Assembly (NCBI GenBank): GCA_021778815.1
Contig: JAJYBW010000246.1
Coordinates: forward strand, 1 to 5,498
Length of the DNA: 5,498 bases
Direction of reading: 5' to 3'
From: Acidobacteriota bacterium
GTDB lineage: Bacteria > Acidobacteriota > Terriglobia > Terriglobales > Acidobacteriaceae
Shown: positions 1 to 5,462 of the stretch, piece after piece
Numbering within the stretch: position 1 is the stretch's first letter
How the letters are laid out: each line of letters begins with the position of its first letter
Notes under the pieces: model-generated
Database searches by the model: none
The model's input: the letters and a program-made list of their open reading frames with translations, nothing else
Told to the model about the DNA's origin: nothing
Translations under genes and position numbers: made by a program

Positions 1-1330
1 CGGAAGCGGGTGTGCGCTGCGGCCCGCGCGCGAGTTCGGCATAAATCAGGAAGACAAACAGGATCGACAAGACCGCATACAGTCCCATGAAGCCGAGCAA
101 GGTGAAGAGCGTGTTGCCTGTCGAAACAAATTGGGAATATCCCTGGGTGGTACGCATCAGGCCGTACACCAGCCACGGTTGTCTGCCGACTTCCGCTGTC
201 ATCCAGCCGGCGATATTGGCGACGTAGGGCAGAGGAAAGCTCAACATCAGCGGCCACAGCAGCCACTTTGCATGGAACAACTTCCCGCTCCACAACCATA
301 CGATGGCCAGCACCATCAGGGCGACGAAATAGGTGCCCAGGCCCGCCATGATGTGATAGGCGAAGAACAGCAGGGGAATATTTGTGGGCCATTGATCCTT
401 GGGAAACGTATTCAGTCCGCTCACTTCCGCCGATGTGGTGCCATAAATCAGGAAGCTGAGCACCTTGTTAACGACGAGCGGATTGTCGATCCGCTGATTC
501 TCCACATTCGGCTGTCCCATCAGGACCATGGGAGCTCCTTTTGCGGTGTTGAAAAGTCCCTCCATGGCAGCGGTGGTGGCAGGTTGATGATGTGCCAGAT
601 ATTTTCCGTGCAGGTCGCCGCTGGGAAAAATCTGAAAGATGCAGGCAATTGCGCCGACGACGACGCCCACGCGCAGAAAGGCGCGCGCATAGTCTGAGAA
701 TTTATCTTCCAGCAGATAGAACGCGCCGACGGAACACATGACGAAGGCAGCCGTAACCACGGCGCCGCTCATATTGTGAGCGTATTGCAATAGCGCCCAG
801 GGATTCAGCAGCAGCTTCCAGAAGCTGGTCACTTCATAGGAACCGTTGGCCAGCACTCGATAGGCGACCGGATGCTGCATCCAGGCATCGGTGACGATGA
901 TGAAGAAGCCGGAGATCCAGGAGCCGACAAACACCAGAAATGCCGCCCACCAATGTTGCCAGCGGGAGAGACGTTTCTCTCCGTAGAGGAAGAGGCCAAG
1001 AAACGCCGACTCCAGGAAGAAGGAAAAGACGCCTTCCATGGCAAGCGGCTGGCCGATGACGCCGCCGGTCATGCGAGAGAACTGTGCCCAATTGGTTCCG
1101 AACTGAAATTCCATCGGAATTCCCGTGACCACGCCCATGATGAAATTGATCCCGAAAATGCGCGCCCAGAAGCGAGCCGCATCGTCATAAACAGGATCGT
1201 TTTTGCGAATGGCAATCGTCTTCAAGATGACGATCAGCAACGCCAATCCCATGGTCAACTGGGGAAACAGATAATGATATGTGACCGTAAATGCGAAGTG
1301 GATGCGGTGGAGCAATAGAGCGTCAGACAT
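1..1330 (-). CDS. cydA: Cytochrome bd quinol oxidase subunit I (3' end cut by window edge)
   Basis: Membrane subunit that carries the hemes of cytochrome bd, which oxidises quinol and reduces O2 to water, usually in low oxygen. My translation of the minus strand gives 443 residues without a stop. Residues expected from E. coli CydA are present: His19 (TYHYLF), Glu99 and Glu107 (high-spin heme and proton path), His185 and Met328 (equivalents of the heme b558 ligands His186 and Met393), and Glu380 with GRQPW at 382-386. Hydrophobic stretches fit about nine membrane helices. The quinol loop (about 236-317) is of the short type, as His-to-Met spacing is 65 residues shorter than in E. coli. Glu257 is kept but the position of the quinol-site Lys252 is Thr. 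The ATG at 1330 is preceded by AAGAGG with a 7-base gap. Residue 443 (after ELARGPQ) must be close to the C-terminus; cydB would be expected beyond the left edge. Confidence 0.97.
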   Translation of the reverse strand, partial: MSDALLLHRIHFAFTVTYHYLFPQLTMGLALLIVILKTIAIRKNDPVYDDAARFWARIFGINFIMGVVTGIPMEFQFGTNWAQFSRMTGGVIGQPLAMEGVFSFFLESAFLGLFLYGEKRLSRWQHWWAAFLVFVGSWISGFFIIVTDAWMQHPVAYRVLANGSYEVTSFWKLLLNPWALLQYAHNMSGAVVTAAFVMCSVGAFYLLEDKFSDYARAFLRVGVVVGAIACIFQIFPSGDLHGKYLAHHQPATTAAMEGLFNTAKGAPMVLMGQPNVENQRIDNPLVVNKVLSFLIYGTTSAEVSGLNTFPKDQWPTNIPLLFFAYHIMAGLGTYFVALMVLAIVWLWSGKLFHAKWLLWPLMLSFPLPYVANIAGWMTAEVGRQPWLVYGLMRTTQGYSQFVSTGNTLFTLLGFMGLYAVLSILFVFLIYAELARGPQRTPAS

Positions 1331-1337
1331 GCGGCGG

Positions 1338-1343
1338 CCTCTT
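1338..1343 (-). promoter_or_regulatory. Ribosome binding site of cydA
   Basis: AAGAGG on the minus strand, 7 bases before the cydA ATG. It supports the start at 1330, which also places His19 at exactly its E. coli position. Confidence 0.6.
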
Positions 1344-1349
1344 ACACCA

Positions 1350-1393
1350 ACGATAGGGAGGAAGCGCGGAAAACCGCAGTGACGACGGTCACA
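1350..1393 (-). promoter_or_regulatory. Candidate cydA promoter activated by Crp/Fnr regulator
   Basis: The 93-base gap between the regulator gene and cydA holds a palindrome, which reads TGTGA-N6-TCACT on the minus strand (1378-1393, 9 of 10 conserved positions). A -10-like TATCGT follows at 1355-1350, its first base 30.5 bases from the palindrome centre. Class II Crp/Fnr promoters have 29.5, so the operator would be centred near -42. No good -35 box is seen, as is usual for activator-dependent promoters. The predicted leader is only about 13 bases. cydA could also be read through from the upstream regulator gene, since no terminator hairpin is visible between them. The operator is better supported than the exact -10. 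Confidence 0.55.
1378..1393. promoter_or_regulatory. Crp/Fnr-family operator upstream of cydA
   Basis: The plus strand reads AGTGA-CGACGG-TCACA, an inverted repeat with one mismatch to TGTGA-N6-TCACA. It lies in the only non-coding gap between the regulator gene and cydA. Binding by the adjacent regulator is inferred, from its CRP-like recognition helix and from a perfect site in the regulator's own promoter region. Confidence 0.65.
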
Positions 1394-1423
1394 GATGTTA
1401 CATCAACTATAGGATTTTACGGG

Positions 1424-2131
1424 CTAAACGAGCAGCTCCAAGGCCGCCTTGCGCAGGATGGTTAGTGAGGTTCCCTTGATGGAAATAATCTCTTTGCGCT
1501 TGAGTTCACTGAGCACGCGCGTGATGGATTCACGGGTGGTTCCCAGCATGGTCGCCAGTTCCTCGTGGGTCAACGACATGGTAAAACGAGGTTTCGCATC
1601 GCGCGAGCCCGATGTCATTTCCAGCAGGAGCCGGGCAACGCGCCCGGCGATCGACATGGAAAGCGCCAGCCGGGTAGCATCGCCCAAAGCATCGCGATAT
1701 TCCTTATTGATCATCTTGGTCGCGTGCATACTGCCTTCCAGATGATGTTCGATGAAGTGCAGAAAATCCTGGCGCTGAAATGACTTGACCTGCACCGGCT
1801 CAATTGCCTGCGCTGTGATTTCATACGCGGTGCCGGAGATGGCAGCGCTCAAGCCAAGCACGTCCCCCGGTCTGGCGATACGCACCAGCAGCGTCTTGCC
1901 ATCTTTTGAAGATGTGGTCAGCTTCACATGGCCGCCGCACAGGATGTATACGCTGCGTGCCGTTTGCGACTCGAAGAACAGAGTGCTGCCGGCAGGAACC
2001 GTCATCTGCATACCCAGTGTTTCAAATTCCACCAGCGCTTGCGGAGACAGATTGCAAAACCAGTCAGCATGCCGTTCCTTGCACATGAAGCAGCCTTCGT
2101 TTTCCATCCTGCTAACACAGTTGTCAGTCAT
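1424..2131 (-). CDS. Crp/Fnr-family transcriptional regulator with N-terminal cysteine cluster
   Basis: DNA-binding regulator of 235 residues, probably sensing oxygen or redox state. An N-terminal cysteine region (C14-X2-C17-X8-C26, plus C5) is followed by a cyclic-nucleotide-binding-type beta roll (about 40-125, with GGHVKL and RPGDVLGLSA), a long dimer helix (about 130-172) and a winged helix-turn-helix (about 185-225). The recognition helix T-R-E-S-I-T-R (199-205) matches the CRP pattern R-E-x-x-x-R, which reads TGTGA. FNR has Val in place of that first Arg. A fifth cysteine, C65, lies in the beta roll; the position of the FNR ligand Cys122 appears to be Lys. I chose ATG 2131 because AGGG lies 7 bases upstream. 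An in-frame GTG at 2155 would add eight residues but has no usable ribosome site, and it lies about at the predicted transcript start. The gene is divergent from the iron-sulfur membrane protein and upstream of cydA. The effector is unknown. Confidence 0.95.
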   Translation of the reverse strand: MTDNCVSRMENEGCFMCKERHADWFCNLSPQALVEFETLGMQMTVPAGSTLFFESQTARSVYILCGGHVKLTTSSKDGKTLLVRIARPGDVLGLSAAISGTAYEITAQAIEPVQVKSFQRQDFLHFIEHHLEGSMHATKMINKEYRDALGDATRLALSMSIAGRVARLLLEMTSGSRDAKPRFTMSLTHEELATMLGTTRESITRVLSELKRKEIISIKGTSLTILRKAALELLV

Positions 2132-2138
2132 GGTCGCA

Positions 2139-2142
2139 CCCT
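2139..2142 (-). promoter_or_regulatory. Ribosome binding site deciding the regulator start
   Basis: AGGG on the minus strand, 7 bases before ATG 2131. It favours this start over the in-frame GTG at 2155, whose only purine run (AGAG) is one base away and too close to work. Confidence 0.55.
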
Positions 2143-2160
2143 GGCAATTCAACACACTCT

Positions 2161-2192
2161 AGTATTGTTTTCCGGACGGCAATCGTTTGTGA
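2161..2192 (-). promoter_or_regulatory. Candidate promoter of the Crp/Fnr-type regulator gene
   Basis: On the minus strand, AATACT (2166-2161; 4 of 6 matches to TATAAT) begins exactly 29.5 bases from the centre of the 2188-2203 palindrome. Transcription would start near 2154, giving a leader of about 23 bases. This geometry suggests autoregulation. The hexamer is weak and was sought at that distance, so the evidence is mainly positional. Confidence 0.4.
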
Positions 2193-2203
2193 CGTGCATC
2201 ACA
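2188..2203. promoter_or_regulatory. Perfect TGTGA-N6-TCACA operator between divergent genes
   Basis: The plus strand reads TGTGA-CGTGCA-TCACA, a full match to the E. coli CRP half-site consensus with the correct 6-base spacer. It lies in the non-coding region between the regulator gene (start 2131) and the iron-sulfur membrane protein gene (start 2249). The neighbouring regulator has the CRP-type R-E-x-x-x-R contacts expected for this sequence. Binding by that protein is inferred; a genuine cAMP-CRP elsewhere in the genome could also use it. Confidence 0.8.
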
Positions 2204-2230
2204 GCTGTCACATTCGGCTTCCTCTAGAGT
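2188..2230 (+). promoter_or_regulatory. Candidate promoter of the iron-sulfur membrane protein gene
   Basis: TAGAGT (2225-2230; 4 of 6 matches to TATAAT) begins exactly 29.5 bases from the operator centre, the class II activator spacing (operator at -41.5). Transcription would start near 2237, leaving a 12-base leader that holds the GAGGG ribosome site. There is no convincing -35 box. The hexamer is weak, so confidence rests on the spacing. Confidence 0.45.
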
Positions 2231-2238
2231 CAACCTTT

Positions 2239-2243
2239 GAGGG
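2239..2243 (+). promoter_or_regulatory. Ribosome binding site deciding the 2249 start
   Basis: GAGGG followed by a 5-base gap and ATG 2249. The alternative in-frame TTG at 2237 and GTG at 2243 overlap this ribosome site, so ATG 2249 is preferred. Confidence 0.65.
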
Positions 2244-2248
2244 TGCGG

Positions 2249-3412
2249 ATGTCGGGACAATCTGAGGCCGAATGGATGCAGCCGCCGTTAGCAGACGAGG
2301 TTTCTGTCACACCGCTTGACGGCGCGGTTTCAGGTTCTGATCGAGTGCATCGCAATCCTCGAAAGAAACTGATTCGACGCAGGTTAAAGGACCGTTCGCA
2401 GTGGTTTCGTCACAGCGTTCAGGCCGCCTTTGTCATGCTGAATGCAGGCCTGGGAATTCAGTTCTGCCTATGGACACGCTACTACGAAACCGCCGGAAAA
2501 ACGCTGTATGTGAACCGGCCTGCGGGGGTAGAAGGATGGCTGCCCATTGCCGGAATGATGAACACAAAGTACCTGGTGGAAACCCGCAGCATCCCCCAGA
2601 TTCACCCGGCCGCGATGTTTCTGTTCCTCGCATTTCTCGCGTCCAGCCTGCTGTTGAAGAAGGCTTTCTGTTCCTGGCTGTGCCCGATCGGCACGCTGTC
2701 TGAACTCCTTTGGAAGACCGGTGAGAAGTTTTTCGGCAGGAACTTTCAACTTCCAAAATGGATCGATGTTCCGCTGCGCGGATTGAAGTATCTGCTTCTC
2801 AGCTTTTTCGCGTTTGTCATTGGGAGCATGTCGGCAGCGGCGTTAGCTGATTTTTTACATTCGCCGTACGGCATGGTCGCGGATGTGAAAATGCTGAATT
2901 TTTTTCGCGATATCGGCCAGACCGGGATCATCGTTTTCGTGGTCTTGCTCTCACTTTCTCTCTTCATTAGAAATTTCTGGTGCCGCTATCTGTGTCCATA
3001 CGGCGCGCTGATGGGATTGGCATCTCTGCTGAGCCCGGTGAAGATTCGTCGCGACGCGGCTGCATGTATTGATTGCGGCAAGTGCGCGCGCGCTTGCCCA
3101 GCCAACTTGCGGGTCGATCAGCTGGTACAGATCCGCTCCGTTGAATGCGCGGCGTGCATGGAATGTATTGCGGTGTGTCCGGCGGAGCATGCATTGCAGT
3201 TCTCGCTGCCGTCCCGTCGCGGGACGGAAGTCAAAGATCGCTGGCGCAATGTTGTGCTGACTCCCATGGCCGTAACAATTGTGTTGGCGTGTGTGTTTTT
3301 TGGATTTGTCGGATTCGCCAAGGCGACCGGCCACTGGAATACCAGCCTGCCGCGCTCGCTGTACCTGGAACTGGTCCCAAACGCCAATCACCTTTCGCAT
3401 CCGGGAATGTAG
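2249..3412 (+). CDS. Polytopic membrane 4Fe-4S protein, NapH/NosR/CcoG-like
   Basis: Membrane electron-transfer protein of 387 residues; its partner is not known. A cytoplasmic N-terminal segment (1-55, rich in Arg and Lys near 36-50) precedes five likely membrane helices at about 56-75, 121-136, 179-199, 226-240 and 336-356. Two CxxxCP motifs typical of NapH, NosR and CcoG follow helices 2 and 4: C141/C145 (CSWLCP) and C245/C249 (CRYLCP). Then come two ferredoxin motifs CxxCxxCxxxCP, at C273/C276/C279/C283 and C300/C303/C306/C310. The protein stops soon after the last helix, so it lacks the C-terminal Ig-like domain of true CcoG/RdxA (usually about 470 residues). It also lacks the N-terminal FMN domain of NosR. 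No nap, nos or cco gene is in view, so it is best called an orphan family member. Its promoter shares an operator with the divergent regulator, which suggests a role in low-oxygen or redox respiration. The family is sure; the role is not. Confidence 0.93.
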   Translation: MSGQSEAEWMQPPLADEVSVTPLDGAVSGSDRVHRNPRKKLIRRRLKDRSQWFRHSVQAAFVMLNAGLGIQFCLWTRYYETAGKTLYVNRPAGVEGWLPIAGMMNTKYLVETRSIPQIHPAAMFLFLAFLASSLLLKKAFCSWLCPIGTLSELLWKTGEKFFGRNFQLPKWIDVPLRGLKYLLLSFFAFVIGSMSAAALADFLHSPYGMVADVKMLNFFRDIGQTGIIVFVVLLSLSLFIRNFWCRYLCPYGALMGLASLLSPVKIRRDAAACIDCGKCARACPANLRVDQLVQIRSVECAACMECIAVCPAEHALQFSLPSRRGTEVKDRWRNVVLTPMAVTIVLACVFFGFVGFAKATGHWNTSLPRSLYLELVPNANHLSHPGM

Positions 3413-3514
3413 CCGAGGACCAGAGAACAGGTATTAGGGACGCAGGCGACCTCCCTTTGCTTGATGAATCAAACTGATCCCTGCTCCTGTCTGCTGCTCC
3501 CTCGCCCCTGCGCT
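3413..3514. other. Convergent intergenic gap
   Basis: This lies between the end of the iron-sulfur membrane protein gene and the end of cysE, so both transcripts should stop here. I see only a weak hairpin (AGGGA at 3436-3440 with TCCCT at 3452-3456, 11-base loop, no real T tract). I do not call a terminator. The part from 3476 is rich in pyrimidines on the plus strand. Confidence 0.6.
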
Positions 3515-4276
3515 CTAAATGCCTTCGCCCATGCTGACGTAATCTGACCGCGGATATTGCTGAGTTCGGTAGCGAGCTCGCTCTTCTTCTTCCACCGCCA
3601 GCGCGCTTTCAGGATCCGTCAACAATGATTGCTGCAGTTGGCCATCCAGTCGCTCGACGCGCGATTTCAGACGCTTCACCTCGTCACAAAGCCCAACGAT
3701 GACATCCGATAATGGATCGTTGATTTCTCGAGGATCGGTGATCAGCACGCGTTTGCCGCCCTGGTACACGATGTGCGCTGGAACACCCACGACCGTCGAG
3801 TCCGGAGGCACGTCGCGCAGCACCACGGAGCCGGCGCCAACGCGGGAATGTTCTCCAATTGTGATATCCCCGAGGATGTTGGCATTGTTGCCCACAAACA
3901 CTCCATCGCGCAGCGTGGGATGGCGTTTTCCCGTGCCTTTTCCGGTGCCGCCAAGCGTCACACCCTGGTAGAGGGTCACGTCGTCCCCAATGATTGCGGT
4001 CTGGCCAATGACTACACCGATGCCGTGATCGATAAACAATCGCCGACCGATCTGCGCCTCTGGGTGGATTTCAATTCCCGTCCAGAAGCGCGTGATTTGC
4101 GACATCACACGCGGCAGCAGCCGCAAGTCATGCGACCACAGCCAGTGATGGATGCGATGGCACCAGACGGCGTGCAGGCCGGGATAGCATAGCAACACCA
4201 TGGCTTTGGAGGTGGCCGCAGGGTCGCGCTCAAACACGCATCGTATGTCTTCGCGAATCAGTCGAACAAGATTCAT
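3515..4276 (-). CDS. cysE: Serine O-acetyltransferase
   Basis: Transfers acetyl from acetyl-CoA to L-serine, making O-acetylserine for cysteine synthesis in the cytosol. The protein has 253 residues. The short helical N-terminus includes RDPA (17-20) and a segment resembling the E. coli HALQAYRIGHWLW region (about 35-47). The left-handed beta-helix of hexapeptide repeats spans about 67-170. Catalytic residues expected from E. coli are visible as D83-H84 (FIDHG) and H119 (KRHP), and GGTGKGTGK (109-117) is the acetyl-CoA loop region. It lacks the roughly 75-residue N-terminal helical extension of E. coli CysE. After the catalytic domain there is an unusual tail: a probable coiled coil (about 195-217), an acidic segment (222-233) and a final G-E-G-I, like the G-D-G-I tail by which E. 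coli CysE binds CysK. It lies 84 bases downstream of cysK on the same strand. The start has only a weak ribosome site (GAGA), but homologues begin at this point. Confidence 0.97.
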   Translation of the reverse strand: MNLVRLIREDIRCVFERDPAATSKAMVLLCYPGLHAVWCHRIHHWLWSHDLRLLPRVMSQITRFWTGIEIHPEAQIGRRLFIDHGIGVVIGQTAIIGDDVTLYQGVTLGGTGKGTGKRHPTLRDGVFVGNNANILGDITIGEHSRVGAGSVVLRDVPPDSTVVGVPAHIVYQGGKRVLITDPREINDPLSDVIVGLCDEVKRLKSRVERLDGQLQQSLLTDPESALAVEEEERARYRTQQYPRSDYVSMGEGI

Positions 4277-4360
4277 GGAAGCAGTCTCATCTATACTCGC
4301 CGCGGCTGGAGACTTCGGGTCGCCGCATAACGAACTACTTTGCTTTTTTGCCAGACCGCT

Positions 4361-5332
4361 TCATAGCGTCACAGGGGACGTTTTCGTCTCCATGGCTTCT
4401 TTGCGGAACTCATCGAACAAGACAGTCGAAAGATACCGCTCACCGGCGCTGGGGATGATGACAACGATCAACTTACCGGCGTTCTTCGGATTCTTCGCGA
4501 CTTGCAGCGCGGCATGCACAGCCGCTCCGGAAGAGATGCCAACCAGCAGGCCTTCTTCCTTGGGCAACCGCCGCGCCATGGCGATGGCATCGTCATTGGT
4601 TACGGGAATGATCTCGTCAATGAGATCCGTCCTGAGTATTTTGGGGACGAACCCGGCACCAAGCCCCTGAATCTTGTGCGGCCCCGGTTTACCGCCGGAG
4701 AGCACAGCGCTGTCAGCGGGCTCGACCGCGACCGACCAAAATTCCGGCTTTCTGGCCTTGATGTATTCGCTGATCCCGGTCAGGGTACCACCCGTGCCAA
4801 TGCCCGATATCAGGATGTCTGCCTTGCCATCCGTATCGTTCCAGATTTCCGGCCCGGTGGTTTCGAAGTGGATTTTTGGGTTGGCCGGATTGTTGAACTG
4901 CTGCAACATATAGCTATTCGGGGTCTCGCGCAGCAATTCTTCCGCCTTGGCAATCGCGCCCTTGACGCCGTTGGGGCCGGGAGTCAGGACAATTTTGGCT
5001 CCAAAGGCCAGCAATAGGATTCTGCGTTCCAGGCTCATCGTTTCCGGCATGGTCAGGATGATGTCATATCCTTTGACCGCGGCAACAAATGCCAGCGCAA
5101 TCCCGGTGTTGCCACTGGTAGGCTCAATCAACACGGTTTTGCCCGGGGTGATCTTTCCTTCGCGCTCGGCGGTCTCAATCATGGCCAGGCCAATGCGGTC
5201 CTTTACGCTGCTCAGCGGATTCTGGCTTTCCAGCTTCACCACCACTCTCGCCTTGCAACCTTCCGTCACACGGTGCAACTCCACCAGAGGAGTACGTCCA
5301 ATCAGATCCGTTACGCTTGCGGCAATATTCAT
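4361..5332 (-). CDS. cysK: Cysteine synthase A (O-acetylserine sulfhydrylase)
   Basis: PLP enzyme that joins O-acetylserine and sulfide to give cysteine. The protein has 323 residues, the usual length. LIGRTPLVEL (10-19) opens the fold. The PLP lysine is K44 (NPLSSVKDRIG), the substrate loop is PTSGNTG (71-77), the phosphate-binding loop is GTGGT (179-183), and GISSGAA (265-271) and PSAG (294-297) complete the site. I chose ATG 5332 because AAAGGG lies 6 bases before it and the protein then begins where the family does. An in-frame ATG at 5398 would add 22 residues without family likeness or ribosome site, and it falls inside a likely operator. The gene leads a pair with cysE, whose product probably binds this enzyme. 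CysM or cystathionine beta-synthase are less likely: there is no CBS domain and the motifs fit CysK. Confidence 0.97.
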   Translation of the reverse strand: MNIAASVTDLIGRTPLVELHRVTEGCKARVVVKLESQNPLSSVKDRIGLAMIETAEREGKITPGKTVLIEPTSGNTGIALAFVAAVKGYDIILTMPETMSLERRILLLAFGAKIVLTPGPNGVKGAIAKAEELLRETPNSYMLQQFNNPANPKIHFETTGPEIWNDTDGKADILISGIGTGGTLTGISEYIKARKPEFWSVAVEPADSAVLSGGKPGPHKIQGLGAGFVPKILRTDLIDEIIPVTNDDAIAMARRLPKEEGLLVGISSGAAVHAALQVAKNPKNAGKLIVVIIPSAGERYLSTVLFDEFRKEAMETKTSPVTL

Positions 5333-5338
5333 GGTCGG

Positions 5339-5344
5339 CCCTTT
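5339..5344 (-). promoter_or_regulatory. Ribosome binding site deciding the cysK start
   Basis: AAAGGG on the minus strand, 6 bases before ATG 5332. It supports the 323-residue form over the longer frame from 5398. Confidence 0.65.
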
Positions 5345-5353
5345 CGACAGTCC

Positions 5354-5359
5354 TATATA
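5354..5359 (-). promoter_or_regulatory. Candidate -10 element for cysK
   Basis: TATATA on the minus strand (5 of 6 matches to TATAAT) would place the transcript start near 5347 and give a leader of about 15 bases. At the -35 position only CACAAA is seen, a poor match. The palindrome at 5389-5404 would then be centred near -49.5, which is not a standard activator position. Confidence 0.35.
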
Positions 5360-5388
5360 CGAAAAGCATACCGTTTTTTGTGTTGGAC

Positions 5389-5404
5389 CGTGATGCACGT
5401 CACC
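5389..5404. promoter_or_regulatory. Probable third copy of the Crp/Fnr operator, upstream of cysK
   Basis: The minus strand reads GGTGA-CGTGCA-TCACG, matching 8 of 10 TGTGA-N6-TCACA positions. Fourteen consecutive bases (GTGACGTGCATCAC) are identical to the 2188-2203 site, spacer included. It lies between the starts of cysK and the probable plus-strand gene at 5463. The missing outer T and A may weaken binding. Confidence 0.5.
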
Positions 5405-5462
5405 GAGGAATGTGCGCCGGAGTGAGACCGTATTCCTGAGTGCCTGCTCTGGGAGGTTTGGT

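Noticed and set aside
872..1318. Long open frame on the plus strand (148 codons), and another at 131-697
   Set aside because: Both lie wholly opposite cydA, whose minus-strand reading has all conserved heme ligands. The products are rich in His, Arg and Gln and show no domain, as expected of antisense shadow frames.
1424..2155. Longer regulator from the GTG at 2155
   Set aside because: It has no usable ribosome site and starts one base upstream of the predicted transcript start. ATG 2131 has AGGG at 7 bases. It remains possible, and would add a cysteine at residue 4 of the long form.
2199..2212. Second TCACA at 2208-2212 as a tandem operator
   Set aside because: No TGTGA-like partner lies 6 bases before it, so it is only a half-site.
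3436..3456. Hairpin AGGGA/TCCCT as a terminator
   Set aside because: The stem is only 5 bases with an 11-base loop, and it is followed by just three T bases.
3461..3472. TTGAT-GA-ATCAA, like an FNR box
   Set aside because: The spacer is 2 bases, not 4, and it lies between convergent gene ends where no promoter is expected.
4289..4328. GCGGC/GCCGC inverted repeat between cysK and cysE
   Set aside because: It is a short 5-base GC stem with a 15-base loop and no T tract, likely chance in GC-rich sequence; it does not break the cysK-cysE pair.
4361..5398. Longer cysK from the ATG at 5398
   Set aside because: The extra 22 residues are unlike the CysK family, there is no ribosome site, and the start falls within the palindrome. 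ATG 5332 has AAAGGG at good spacing.
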